Notes under the pieces: generated by a model
What the model saw: only the letters and a program-made list of their open reading frames with translations
Database searches by the model: none
What the model was told of the DNA's origin: nothing
Shown: positions 7,676-16,223 of the stretch, one piece after another
Layout of the letters: every line of letters begins with the position of its first letter
Position numbering within the stretch: the stretch's first letter is position 1
Made by a program: the position numbers and the translations under genes
Assembly (NCBI RefSeq): GCF_003105115.1
Contig: NZ_QETH01000048.1
Coordinates: forward strand, 1-34,126
Length of the DNA: 34,126 bases
Direction: 5' to 3'
Origin: Flavobacterium sp. HTF
GTDB taxonomy: Bacteria > Bacteroidota > Bacteroidia > Flavobacteriales > Flavobacteriaceae

Positions 7676-7701
7676 GCCTTCGGTTTAGCGAAGGCTTTTT
7701 T
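7676..7701 (+). terminator. Intrinsic terminator of the dehydrogenase gene
   Basis: GCCTTCG (7676-7682) and CGAAGGC (7689-7695) pair over a 6-nt loop, followed by six T residues. Confidence 0.88.
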
Positions 7702-7892
7702 ATTTACGACTCTGTTATAGGTTTTTGGTTTTAATTCGGTTATTCTTTGTTTTCTAACAAACTGTTTTTCAAATGCTATTTCTCCAACTTGCATTTATTT
7801 TGAATTAAAAATTTAAAACTTTACTTTTACCACTTAATATAAATTACAGAAAAATTGATTTTCGATATTTATAATAACACGTTTATATGTTG

Positions 7893-7900
7893 TAAATTTG
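7893..7900 (+). promoter_or_regulatory. -7 box upstream of the structured RNA / transaldolase
   Basis: TAAATTTG matches TAnnTTTG and ends about 10 bp before the first helix of the structured RNA element, the position expected for its promoter. A good -33 element is not visible at 19-21 bp spacing. Confidence 0.55.
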
Positions 7901-7902
7901 CG

Positions 7903-8024
7903 GCTGTATGCGTGAGGGATAGAAGCAATCCGCCGGGGCGGAGCGTATAGCCCGACCGTATCCCGATAAGAGGGCAGGTAGTCTCAAAGTAAGTTTGCCC
8001 TCTTATCGGGATGGGGTCACGCCC
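7903..8024 (+). ncRNA. Structured RNA element, Flavobacterium-type (possibly Flavo-1 class), upstream of transaldolase
   Basis: A GC-rich island in an AT-rich gap. GCGTGA (7910-7915) pairs with TCACGC (8017-8022) to close the element. TCCG/CGGA (around 7929-7942) forms a small hairpin. A perfect 17-bp helix pairs 7960-7976 with 7996-8012 around a 19-nt loop. Unpaired blocks GTGAGGGATAGAAGC and TATAGCCCGACC match a consensus I remember recurring in intergenic regions of Flavobacterium genomes. I think this belongs to the Flavo-1 RNA family (Rfam), but that name is from memory. It follows a -7 box and is not followed by a T run, so transcription probably continues into transaldolase 32 nt downstream. 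It could therefore be either a leader or a processed sRNA. Confidence 0.6.
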
Positions 8025-8054
8025 AGATAATAACACAATTAAATATAAATAAAT

Positions 8055-8711
8055 ATGAAATTTTTTATTGACACAGCTAATTTAGCACAGATTAAAGAAG
8101 CACAGGCTTTGGGTGTTTTGGATGGTGTAACTACTAATCCATCGTTGATGGCAAAGGAAGGTATTACCGGAAAAAATAATATTTTGAAGCATTACGTTGA
8201 TATTTGTAATCTTGTTGAAGGTGATGTGAGTGCTGAAGTTAATGCACTGGATTTTGAAGGAATGGTGAAAGAAGGAGAGGAATTGGCTGAATTACATGAT
8301 CAAATCGTGGTAAAATTGCCAATGACTAAAGAAGGTGTAATGGCTGCAAAACATTTTTCTGATAAAGGAATTAAAACAAATGTAACTCTTGTGTTTTCTG
8401 CAGGACAGGCTCTATTGGCTGCTAAAGCGGGTGCAACTTATGTTTCTCCGTTTATTGGTCGTTTGGATGATGTTTCTACAGACGGTTTGAACCTGATTCA
8501 GGAAATTAGAGAAATCTATGATAACTACGGTTATGAAACTCAAATTTTAGCTGCTTCTGTTCGTCACACAATGCATATTGTAAATTGTGCTAAAATTGGT
8601 GCAGACGTTATGACAGGACCTCTTTCTGCTATTTATGGTTTGTTGAAACACCCATTGACAGATATCGGATTGGCACAGTTTGTTGCTGATTTTGAAAAAG
8701 GAAATAAGTAA
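8055..8711 (+). CDS. fsa: Transaldolase / fructose-6-phosphate aldolase family protein
   Basis: 218 residues, the length of the small transaldolase subfamily (TalC/FSA-like). Visible signatures are MKFFIDTANL (Asp6), GVTTNPSL (24-31), Schiff-base Lys87 in VVKLPMT, NVTLVFSAGQALLAAKAGA and SPFIGRLDD. It acts in the cytoplasm in the non-oxidative pentose phosphate pathway, or as a fructose-6-phosphate aldolase; the two activities cannot be separated here without residue-level comparison. The gene has a structured RNA upstream and a terminator downstream. Its link to amino-sugar catabolism, which also yields fructose-6-phosphate, is only suggestive. Confidence 0.9.
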   Translation: MKFFIDTANLAQIKEAQALGVLDGVTTNPSLMAKEGITGKNNILKHYVDICNLVEGDVSAEVNALDFEGMVKEGEELAELHDQIVVKLPMTKEGVMAAKHFSDKGIKTNVTLVFSAGQALLAAKAGATYVSPFIGRLDDVSTDGLNLIQEIREIYDNYGYETQILAASVRHTMHIVNCAKIGADVMTGPLSAIYGLLKHPLTDIGLAQFVADFEKGNK

Positions 8712-8737
8712 TACTCAATACTTTATAAAAATTAAAG

Positions 8738-8771
8738 CGCTGTTTTCGTCAGAAAGACAGCGTTTTTTTTT
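8738..8771 (+). terminator. Intrinsic terminator of the transaldolase gene
   Basis: CGCTGT (8738-8743) pairs with ACAGCG (8757-8762), extended inward by weak pairs, followed by nine T residues (8763-8771). Confidence 0.85.
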
Positions 8772-8798
8772 ATTTTTATATACTGTAAAACTCTGTAT

Positions 8799-9293
8799 AT
8801 GAAAAAGTTATTGATTGTTTTGATGTTTTTTATAGCTACTGTTGAGTCAAATGCGCAGGCTAGGGTGTTAACGAGTGTAAATGAAGCGGGTGATGTAGCG
8901 ACTTATGAACTGGATTGTTCTGTAAAGTTTCAGACTTTGGCCAAAGGTTTGCGTTATAATATTACCAGGCATGAGTTTAAAGGTCCTGAATTAAGGAACT
9001 CGTATCGGTTAATGCTGGTGATGGATGGATTTTATTCAAAAACACTGAACAAGGAAATGACAATTTCGGCGATATTAAATGACGGAACGATTATTCAGGC
9101 CAAAAAAGTTATAGAGGAAGATGGTTTTTTTGATGGTGCGTGTACGTTGAGAATAAAAGATCCAAAAGCGCTTTTGGAGGCTAATATTGATAAAGTTATC
9201 GTGCATGCTGATAAGGATGTGGTATATGTTTTATCAGATCAAAATAAAGCTTTGTTTAAGAAGAATTTAAATGCAGTTATGACTGCTAAATAA
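8799..9293 (+). CDS. Small secreted protein of unknown function
   Basis: A 164-residue protein with a clear signal peptide MKKLLIVLMFFIATVESNAQ; cleavage after SNA would leave Gln at +1. The mature part (about 145 residues) is rich in beta-type segments and has two Cys (mature VATYELDCSVKF and GACTLRI) that could form a disulphide in the periplasm. I recognise no domain. It stands between two terminators and is probably transcribed alone. Confidence 0.85.
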   Translation: MKKLLIVLMFFIATVESNAQARVLTSVNEAGDVATYELDCSVKFQTLAKGLRYNITRHEFKGPELRNSYRLMLVMDGFYSKTLNKEMTISAILNDGTIIQAKKVIEEDGFFDGACTLRIKDPKALLEANIDKVIVHADKDVVYVLSDQNKALFKKNLNAVMTAK

Positions 9294-9304
9294 AATATTG
9301 AAAC

Positions 9305-9351
9305 AAAAAAAATCCCGTTTTTACTAGTGAAGTAAAAACGGGATTTTTTTT
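9305..9351. terminator. Bidirectional terminator between the secreted protein and the sugar transporter
   Basis: A perfect 19-bp stem pairs 9305-9323 with 9333-9351 around a 9-nt loop, with a TCCCG/CGGGA core between A and T tracts. It serves convergent genes ending at 9293 and 9364. Confidence 0.92.
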
Positions 9352-9363
9352 ATATTTCTGAGA

Positions 9364-10833
9364 TTAGTGTCCTCCGCCTTCGCTGATAATATGGCTAACT
9401 CCTTGTTTCTTTAAAATTTTAGGGCAATAGAAGCCATAAAATGCTAAATAAGCAAAACCAAGAAGTGGTACTATATAAGAGAAGTGAGTGTATGTAATTC
9501 CAAAGATTCCGTTTGGATTTGTTGCATCTAAATCACAGATACTTCCTTGTACTAATGGAATAACTCCACCTCCAAGAATCATCATGATCAGGAAAGACGA
9601 AGCTTTTCCTGTGTTTTTTCCTAAGCCTGCGATTGCTAAATCGAAGATTGAAGGCCACATGATAGATAAGAATAATCCGCCTGAGATAAAGAAGAATTTA
9701 GCAATTGATGGATCTGGCCAAACTAAACCTAAAACCATCATTAATAAACCTGAAATTCCGAAAAGCATTAATGTTTTTCCGGCATTTTTACCACCTACAA
9801 AACTTACGGCAATAAATAATAGAATCCAGATTGGGTAAATATAGAATGCAGAAACGTCGTGTGCTGCAAAAATATTTGCTCCAATAATTACTCCAAATGC
9901 AAGTGCCGGTACAATAAATTTAAGCGCAGTGTTAACAAGGTTTGATGTATTGAAAACATTTACACCACCATTCCAACGGCCAATCATTAAACTTCCCCAG
10001 TAAAGAGCGATAAACGGAGCAATTGCATCTTCAAGGATATTTCCGAATTCACTAGTATGCAGAAGTGCCGGTAAATTACTGATTATAGTAACCTCAGTTC
10101 CAACATAAATGAAAATCCCTAACATTCCTAAGTATAACTGAGGATAATCAAGGATGTTGAATGAAGCGTGTTTGTGTTCAATTTGAGCTTCCTCTATTTT
10201 TGCAGGATCTTCAATTTTAGAAAAATACATAAAAATGGCAACGATGATAAACGCAAGACCCAGAATTATGAATGGTAATTTAATATCTTCAAGAGAAAGG
10301 TTTGTTTTTTTGTTGTCTCCCATTCCAAAAAGAGCAATTCCTAATAAGATTGCACCAATTGTTGTTCCGAAAGAGTTTACACCACCTGCTAAAGTTAAAC
10401 GGTGAGCTCCGGTTTCAGGGCTTCCCATTTTAATAGCTAACGGATTAGCAACAATTTGCTGGATTGAAAACCCTAATCCTACAGTAAATAAAGCCGTTAA
10501 GAAGAAAGGGAAACTTTGCATTGTTGCTGCAGGAACAAATAAAAAGGAACCAAATGCAGATAGGAGTAATCCGGCAGAAAGTGTTTTTTTGTATCCAAAT
10601 TTTTGTAAAACATCTGATTTTAGAGATACTAAAAAGAAGATGATTGATCCGACAAAATACGCAGCATAAAATGCCCACGCAACCAATTGTGACTGAACCT
10701 GTGATAAAGTAAATACTTTTTTGAATACTGGGATAAGGATATCATTTGCTGACCCTACAAAACCCCAAAAGAAGAAGACGATTATCAAAGAGATAAATTG
10801 CCCCCACTTGGTTTGTACATTTTCTGAACTCAT
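9364..10833 (-). CDS. nagP: Sugar:H+ symporter of the FucP/NagP type (major facilitator superfamily), probable GlcNAc transporter
   Basis: 489 residues with about 12 hydrophobic helices. The N-terminal half carries features of the FucP family: a Phe/Trp-rich first helix ending GFVGSANDILIPVFKK, then WAFYAAYFVGSI, and the GFSIQQIVANPLAI and HRLTLAGGVNSFGTTIGAIL segments. It is expected to bring monosaccharide with protons across the inner membrane. Location beside the LytTR pair and the chitin genes points to N-acetylglucosamine as substrate, an inference from context (NagP-type carriers belong to this family). It is the last gene on the minus-strand side of the locus, with 174 bp separating it from the regulator gene upstream. 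Length is somewhat above the family's usual ~430 because of an extended central loop and extra helix regions. Confidence 0.85.
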   Translation of the reverse strand: MSSENVQTKWGQFISLIIVFFFWGFVGSANDILIPVFKKVFTLSQVQSQLVAWAFYAAYFVGSIIFFLVSLKSDVLQKFGYKKTLSAGLLLSAFGSFLFVPAATMQSFPFFLTALFTVGLGFSIQQIVANPLAIKMGSPETGAHRLTLAGGVNSFGTTIGAILLGIALFGMGDNKKTNLSLEDIKLPFIILGLAFIIVAIFMYFSKIEDPAKIEEAQIEHKHASFNILDYPQLYLGMLGIFIYVGTEVTIISNLPALLHTSEFGNILEDAIAPFIALYWGSLMIGRWNGGVNVFNTSNLVNTALKFIVPALAFGVIIGANIFAAHDVSAFYIYPIWILLFIAVSFVGGKNAGKTLMLFGISGLLMMVLGLVWPDPSIAKFFFISGGLFLSIMWPSIFDLAIAGLGKNTGKASSFLIMMILGGGVIPLVQGSICDLDATNPNGIFGITYTHFSYIVPLLGFAYLAFYGFYCPKILKKQGVSHIISEGGGH

Positions 10834-10877
10834 AATAGTAGTAAAGGTTAATTTTTATTTATGTTTTTTGAAGACCG

Positions 10878-10885
10878 TAAATATA
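10878..10885 (-). promoter_or_regulatory. Candidate -7 box for the sugar transporter gene
   Basis: The minus strand reads TATATTTA, 7 of 8 positions of TAnnTTTG, about 45 bp before the ATG at 10833. The -33 region is unclear. This is the best match in the 174-bp gap. Confidence 0.3.
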
Positions 10886-11007
10886 TTTGTTACATGTATC
10901 AAAAAAAAATAAAAAGACACAAATAATGTTAAATTTAAACCAACAACATCATTTTTTCAACAATGTGTTAATTTTTACTTACTTATAAAACAGGATCAGA
11001 AAGAATT

Positions 11008-11709
11008 TTATTCCAAAATTTTGTTTTTTACTTCTTTACTGTAGTTTCTGCCAATCGGAATCGTGTAAGATTGGATCTGAATACGGTTTCCTTCAATAGA
11101 TTTGACCTTGTTGAGAGCAATAGTATACGATTTATGGATTCGTAAAAAACGATCTGAAGGTAGTTCTTCAGACAAGGAAGTTAAGGATTTGTGAGTGATG
11201 TAGGTCTTATCGGGCGTAACGACTTTGATGTATTCTTTCATTCCTTCAACAAACAAAATCTCTTCAATATTAATTTTCATCATCTTTTTATCGACCTTGA
11301 TAAAAATATGCGAATCGCCTTTTGAAGTTTCTACTTTTATATTGTTTTTAAGGTTGAATTCGGTTGTTATTTTATTGATGCATTTTATAAATCTTGGCAG
11401 CGGAATTGGTTTTACCAAATAATCCAGAACATCAAGGTCATAACTTTCTGCAGCAAATTCGCGAAAGGCAGTGGTAATAATGACTTTGGTTTTGTTTTCG
11501 ATTAAGCTAATTAATTCAAAACCGGTCATCATAGGCATGTTAATATCTAAAAAGACCGCATCAACAGGATTACTGTTTATAAAATCGAGAGCTTCTAAAG
11601 AATTATTAAATGTGGCTACCACTTCGAAGTCCGTAAAATTGGTAAAATAATTTTGCAGGACTTTGATAGCGAGCGGCTCATCATCAATCAATACACATTT
11701 AATTTTCAT
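11008..11709 (-). CDS. LytTR-family response regulator of the chitin locus
   Basis: 233 residues. The receiver domain (1-~120) shows the acidic pair in LIDDEPLA, phosphoacceptor Asp55 in AVFLDINMP, the Thr in ITTAF and Lys in YLVKPIP. A LytTR DNA-binding domain follows (about 133-233, with IKVDKKMMKINIEEILFVEG, YITHKSLTSL and FLRIHKSYTIAL). The start codon overlaps the end of the sensor gene by 11 bp, so the two are translationally coupled. LytTR proteins bind pairs of 9-bp direct repeats spaced about two helical turns apart. Such pairs occur before both susC genes, making them its likely targets. The signal is probably a chitin breakdown product. Confidence 0.93.
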   Translation of the reverse strand: MKIKCVLIDDEPLAIKVLQNYFTNFTDFEVVATFNNSLEALDFINSNPVDAVFLDINMPMMTGFELISLIENKTKVIITTAFREFAAESYDLDVLDYLVKPIPLPRFIKCINKITTEFNLKNNIKVETSKGDSHIFIKVDKKMMKINIEEILFVEGMKEYIKVVTPDKTYITHKSLTSLSEELPSDRFLRIHKSYTIALNKVKSIEGNRIQIQSYTIPIGRNYSKEVKNKILE

Positions 11710-12751
11710 TACGGATAGGTATTTGCAAACGGATTATATAGTAATTAAGTTTTGTTGTGTGTTTTAAACTAAAATTGCTTTTGTAAATTAGTTTTAATCT
11801 CTTTTTGGTATTAGTCAGTCCGATACCTTTTTTAAGGTTAAGACTATGTGAATTTACAAAATTATTTAGGATTTCAAAATCTAACATTTGATTATCGATA
11901 ACTTTGCAATTGATTTTAATTTTCAGGTTTTTATTGTTTAAGCCCCCATGTTTAAATGCATTTTCGACCAACGAAATAAAGATTAGCGGTGGTACAATAA
12001 CGTCCTCTATATCAGATTCCAGATTTATGGTAACTTCTACATTCTCAAAGCGTAACTTCTCTATTTCAATGTAATTCTGAATATAATCTATTTCTTTTAT
12101 CAGCGGTACAAATTTGGTTCCTTTGACATCATAAAGCACATATTCCATCAAGTTCGATAATTTGATAATAACATCGGGAACTTTATTTGATGATTCTAAT
12201 GATAACGCATACAGATTGTTTAAAGTATTAAAGAAAAAATGTGGCTGAATCTGGTTTTCAAGGTATTTCAACTTGATTTTAAACTGATTTTCTCTCAAAG
12301 ATCTATTTCTTTCACGTTCTCTCAGCCAGGTCAGAGTAAGGTATACTGAAGATGCCATTGCCAATACATATAGTTCTCCAATACAAACCGCAACAATGTG
12401 ATTGATCTCAAAAGGATGGTATTCACGATTTGCTTCAGGCCATATGTTTTCTGAAATTATATAATAGGTAAGTGCTGTTTTTAATAAATATATCCCGAAG
12501 AGGCTCGCGATCAGTGAAAAAGTATATTGTATATATTTTTGTTTCAGGACGAATGTCGGGACTAAAATGAAAAGATTAAAATAGACCAAAGGAATGTGCA
12601 GGGAAAATTCAATAAGATTTGACTTGAATGAATAAGGATAATCATTGAAATAGGCTCCCCATCTTAAAAAGTTAAGAGTAAAATAGCTACCCCAAAACCA
12701 AATATGATTTTGCAGTTTTATGTCAAATTTTAATTTTTGAATTTCGTTCAA
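11699..12751 (-). CDS. LytS-type sensor histidine kinase (His_kinase family)
   Basis: 350 residues. Four hydrophobic segments (about 16-35, 46-70, 74-98, 117-143) form a membrane domain without a large periplasmic sensor. A charged helix (143-165) leads to the phosphoacceptor His171 in LENQIQPHFFFNTLNNLY, the hallmark of this kinase family. The ATPase part has an N box SLVENAFKHGG (260-270) and a G box GIGLTNTKKRLKLIY near the C-terminus. Partner of the overlapping LytTR regulator. The lack of a periplasmic domain suggests that the signal is sensed within the membrane or the cytoplasm. The gene is divergent from susC1, with a 263-bp shared upstream region. Confidence 0.92.
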   Translation of the reverse strand: MNEIQKLKFDIKLQNHIWFWGSYFTLNFLRWGAYFNDYPYSFKSNLIEFSLHIPLVYFNLFILVPTFVLKQKYIQYTFSLIASLFGIYLLKTALTYYIISENIWPEANREYHPFEINHIVAVCIGELYVLAMASSVYLTLTWLRERERNRSLRENQFKIKLKYLENQIQPHFFFNTLNNLYALSLESSNKVPDVIIKLSNLMEYVLYDVKGTKFVPLIKEIDYIQNYIEIEKLRFENVEVTINLESDIEDVIVPPLIFISLVENAFKHGGLNNKNLKIKINCKVIDNQMLDFEILNNFVNSHSLNLKKGIGLTNTKKRLKLIYKSNFSLKHTTKLNYYIIRLQIPIRNEN

Positions 12752-12890
12752 CTTTATTTTTGGGGATTAGGTACTGCTGTAAGGCCTTTTTGTAAAGATT
12801 ATGCAACTTTAAACAATTAGTTGGTAAAACACAATTCTTTTGAATAAAATTTTGAAAAAAAAGACAAATGATGGTTTATTTTTCGGGTAG

Positions 12891-12995
12891 AACGTTTTCG
12901 TAAAACATAATGTTGATTGTTTTATGTCGTTTGTTTAAGTTTTTGAGTAGTTTGTATAAAATATTTTATTTATGTTAATTTTAACAATATTTTTA
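12891..12995 (+). promoter_or_regulatory. susC1 promoter with LytTR-like direct repeats and an inverted repeat
   Basis: In order: AACGTTTTCG (12891-12900), part of an imperfect inverted repeat CGTTTT-CGT-AAAACA; a first 9-mer GTCGTTTGT (12926-12934); a second 9-mer GTAGTTTGT (12947-12955) starting exactly 21 bp later; and a -7-like TATTTTTA (12988-12995) followed by TAACTAACAAAA. The same elements at identical distances precede susC2. The repeat format fits known LytTR targets (9-mers with a GTT core, 12-bp gap). The poor -33 sequence suggests activator dependence. Confidence 0.7.
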
Positions 12996-13014
12996 TCGCT
13001 TAACTAACAAAACC

Positions 13015-16000
13015 ATGACAATAATGAAACAAATTGTGTTAATCTTCTTGCTATTTTTTACTTCCTTAGCCACGTTTGCGCAGGTAAAGAATATCAAAGG
13101 TGTGGTAAGCGATCAAAATGGATTGCCGTTACCAGGAGTGACTGTACTTATTCAAGGAACAGCAAAAGCAACTCAAACTGATTATGATGGAGTGTATGTA
13201 ATCGAAGCATCGAAAGGAAATGTTTTGATATTTTCATACATCGGAATTAAAACTAAAACTGTAACTGTAGGTGATTCCGCTCAGTTAAATGTAGTACTTG
13301 CAGAAGATACTCAAAACTTAAATGAAGTCGTAGTAACCGCATTAGGTATCAAAAGACAGAAAAAAGAGCTGGGTTATGCGGTACAGGATGTAAAAGGGGA
13401 TCAATTGAATAAGGTAATTACGACCAACGTTGCAACTGCACTTTCGGGTAAAATTGCCGGAGTTGATGTTTCTATTCCCGCTACAGGCGCCGGCGGTAGT
13501 ACGAGAGTAATTATTAGAGGTATTTCGAGTATCGGTGAAAACAACCAGCCTCTTTATATTGTAGACGGTGTTCCTATAGATAATACAGGTTTATCTAATG
13601 ATAGTTCTGCTACAAGTAAATGGTTTGACGGAAGAGATAGTGGAGATGGTATCTCAAGTATCAACCCAAATGATATCGAAAGTTTAACGGTGCTGAAAGG
13701 AGCGGCTGCGGCAGCTTTGTATGGTTCAAGAGCGTTAAATGGGGTAATTTTAATTACTACCAAAAAAGGAAGTAAAGGTAAACTTCAGGTAGAATTAACA
13801 AGCGGTGTAAGTTTTGACAGAGTAAATGCAAAATACAATGATTATCAAACAGAATATGGTACGGGTTCTAACGGAATTTTACCAGACCCTACAAAAGCAC
13901 CTTCTGAAATTTACGGATATACTACAAATGCATGGGGACCAAAATTCTCAGAAACTGTAGGACAACAGGTTAAGATATTTGACGGTTCGATGAGACCTTA
14001 CGCTAAAGTTGATAACAATATTCAGGATTTTTTCAGAACCGGAGTTACAATGACTAATGGAGTGGCACTTTCTGGCGGAAGTGAAAATGCATTTATTCGT
14101 TTTGGATTTAATAATCTGAAAAATGATGATGTGATTCCTAATTCTGGTTTAGAAAGAAATAATGCAACGTTAAATGCAACTTTAAAATCAGAGAAATTTA
14201 CTTTGGATGCTAACGTAAACTACATGGTTGAAAATACAAATAACAGACCAGGTTTAGGAGATTCACCAAATAACGTTGGTTATTCTTTAAGTGGTTTAGC
14301 GCCAAATATTGATCAGGCCTGGTTGAAAAATTCACAAAACCCTGAAACTGGAGGTATGTACCAGTGGAATAATAATGTTTATTTGCTGAATCCGTATTGG
14401 GTAGTAGATCATAACCATAATGCATCCAAGAAAAACCGTTTTACGGGGAATGTAACAGGAACTTATCAGTTACAAAGATGGCTAGGTTTAACTTTTAGAA
14501 CTGGTTTAGATACTTATACTTTTGGTTCTAAAGATTTTATGGCCGCTGGAAGTACATGGCCAGGAAGAGATAATGGTTATCTTGGTTTAGAAAATATTGG
14601 TGTTTCTGAAATGAACACAGATATTATCGCGACTCTAAGTGATATTAAACTGGCTACCGATTTGACTTTTTCAGGAATTTTAGGAACAAGCAGAAGAGAT
14701 TTCAGAAGAGAGCAAAATTCAAGATTTGGAACCAATATTATTGAGCCTGGAACAGAATATATCAGTAACTTTTCTACTCAGACAGAAAATCCACCGGTTG
14801 AAACCAAAACAAGAACAAACTCGGTTTATGGTTCTGCAAAATTTGATTATAAAGGTTATCTTTATGCTGAGTTTACAGGAAGAAATGACTGGTTTAGTGT
14901 AATTAACAAAGATGCTTTTTATCCGGCTGCTTCATTAGGTTTTATCTTCTCTGATGCACTTGGTATTCAGAGTGATGCTTTTTCTTATGGAAAATTAAGA
15001 GGATCATGGGCACAGGTTTCTAATGCACCGGGAGCTTATAAAAATGCTTTAAATTATACTACTTACTCTTCTTATAACGGAGGTAGTGTTGTGAATATTA
15101 AAAATACATCGGCACCAAATCCTGATTTGACTTATCAGTCTAAAACGGGAATTGAGTTTGGTCTTGAAACTTCGTTCTTTAAAAACAGGTTAAAAGCAGA
15201 TATCACAGTATATCGTGAAGATACAGCAGATCAGACTATTGATTTACCTTCGTCAGCGACATCTGGTTACGAATTTATTTCTGTAAACGCTGGGGAATTA
15301 AGAAACGAAGGTATCGAGATATTCTTGTCCGGTACACCAATCAAAACAAAGAATTTTGAATGGGGAATTGATTTGAACTTTTCTAAGAACAAAAACTCTA
15401 TTCTTTCCTTACATCCACAAATTGATACTTATACGATTTCTGAGGCTCGTTGGGCAGGTGCAGCTATCGTAGCACAAGTTGGTGGTCAATATGGAACGAT
15501 TATAGGGAAAGATTTTCAGAAAACAGAGTCGGGAGAGCATATAATTGGCGCTAATGGTCTGCCTTTATTTACAGAAAACAAAGTAGAATTAGGTAAAGGT
15601 CTTCCGGACTGGTCAGCAGGTTTAACGAATCGTTTTTCTTATAAAGGAATTACGCTTCAATTTTTAATCGATATGAAATTTGGAATGGATGTTTATTCTA
15701 TGACAAACTCACTTGCCGCACAAAAAGGACTTTTGGATGTTACTACAGAAGGAAGAGATGCTTATAATGCAGCAAGGGCACAGGCAGCAGCAAGTGATCC
15801 TAATTTTAATCAGGCTACCTGGATTCCGACTGCTGGTTATGTAGCACAAGGAGTTGTCAATACAGGGACTGCAGCTAATCCTGTTTATGTAGAAAATACA
15901 AAACCTGTAAATCCACAAGATTATTGGGGTACCGTTTTTAATAATACTCCGGCACCATTTATCTATGATGCTTCTTATGTAAAATTAAGAGAGGTAAGTT

Positions 16001-16212
16001 TAGGATATACAATACCTAAAAGTGTTTTCAACGGAGCAAAAATTAACTCGATTTATGTTTCTGCGTTTGCAAGAAATTTATTGACTTTTAATAAGGATTT
16101 GCCAAACGTTGATCCTGAATCTATGTATACATCCGGAAACGGACAAGGTTTTGAATATGGTTCTTTACCATTTAGAAGATCATATGGTTTTAATCTTAAA
16201 GTTACATTCTAA
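13015..16212 (+). CDS. susC: SusC-like TonB-dependent outer-membrane transporter (first pair)
   Basis: 1065 residues from ATG 13015. ATG 13024 (MKQIVLIF...) is equally possible and fits the leader length of susC2 better. Signal peptide ends ATFA with Gln next. Order of domains: carboxypeptidase-regulatory-like domain (about 27-110, GLPLPGVTVLIQGT and SYIGIKT), TonB-box-like LNEVVVTALG (about 102-111), plug domain (about 115-245, with IRGISSIG and PLYIVDGVPI), then a ~800-residue beta-barrel ending in the aromatic outer-membrane signature NLKVTF. It should import chitooligosaccharides into the periplasm, powered by TonB, with the SusD encoded 11 bp downstream acting as its lid. It is the first gene of the plus-strand chitin operon. 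Confidence 0.95.
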   Translation: MTIMKQIVLIFLLFFTSLATFAQVKNIKGVVSDQNGLPLPGVTVLIQGTAKATQTDYDGVYVIEASKGNVLIFSYIGIKTKTVTVGDSAQLNVVLAEDTQNLNEVVVTALGIKRQKKELGYAVQDVKGDQLNKVITTNVATALSGKIAGVDVSIPATGAGGSTRVIIRGISSIGENNQPLYIVDGVPIDNTGLSNDSSATSKWFDGRDSGDGISSINPNDIESLTVLKGAAAAALYGSRALNGVILITTKKGSKGKLQVELTSGVSFDRVNAKYNDYQTEYGTGSNGILPDPTKAPSEIYGYTTNAWGPKFSETVGQQVKIFDGSMRPYAKVDNNIQDFFRTGVTMTNGVALSGGSENAFIRFGFNNLKNDDVIPNSGLERNNATLNATLKSEKFTLDANVNYMVENTNNRPGLGDSPNNVGYSLSGLAPNIDQAWLKNSQNPETGGMYQWNNNVYLLNPYWVVDHNHNASKKNRFTGNVTGTYQLQRWLGLTFRTGLDTYTFGSKDFMAAGSTWPGRDNGYLGLENIGVSEMNTDIIATLSDIKLATDLTFSGILGTSRRDFRREQNSRFGTNIIEPGTEYISNFSTQTENPPVETKTRTNSVYGSAKFDYKGYLYAEFTGRNDWFSVINKDAFYPAASLGFIFSDALGIQSDAFSYGKLRGSWAQVSNAPGAYKNALNYTTYSSYNGGSVVNIKNTSAPNPDLTYQSKTGIEFGLETSFFKNRLKADITVYREDTADQTIDLPSSATSGYEFISVNAGELRNEGIEIFLSGTPIKTKNFEWGIDLNFSKNKNSILSLHPQIDTYTISEARWAGAAIVAQVGGQYGTIIGKDFQKTESGEHIIGANGLPLFTENKVELGKGLPDWSAGLTNRFSYKGITLQFLIDMKFGMDVYSMTNSLAAQKGLLDVTTEGRDAYNAARAQAAASDPNFNQATWIPTAGYVAQGVVNTGTAANPVYVENTKPVNPQDYWGTVFNNTPAPFIYDASYVKLREVSLGYTIPKSVFNGAKINSIYVSAFARNLLTFNKDLPNVDPESMYTSGNGQGFEYGSLPFRRSYGFNLKVTF

Positions 16213-16223
16213 AAAAAGAAATT

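Noticed and set aside
10938..10961. Minus-strand GTT cores 21 bp apart upstream of the sugar transporter, reminiscent of the susC operators
   Set aside because: Flanking bases fit poorly (ATTGTTGAA, TTGGTTTAA) and the distance to the candidate -7 box differs from the susC layout; chance matches to GTT are common in this AT-rich DNA.
10834..11007. Gap between the response regulator and the transporter as a possible sRNA or small gene
   Set aside because: No open frame, no stable hairpin with a T run; only a weak -7-like sequence was found.
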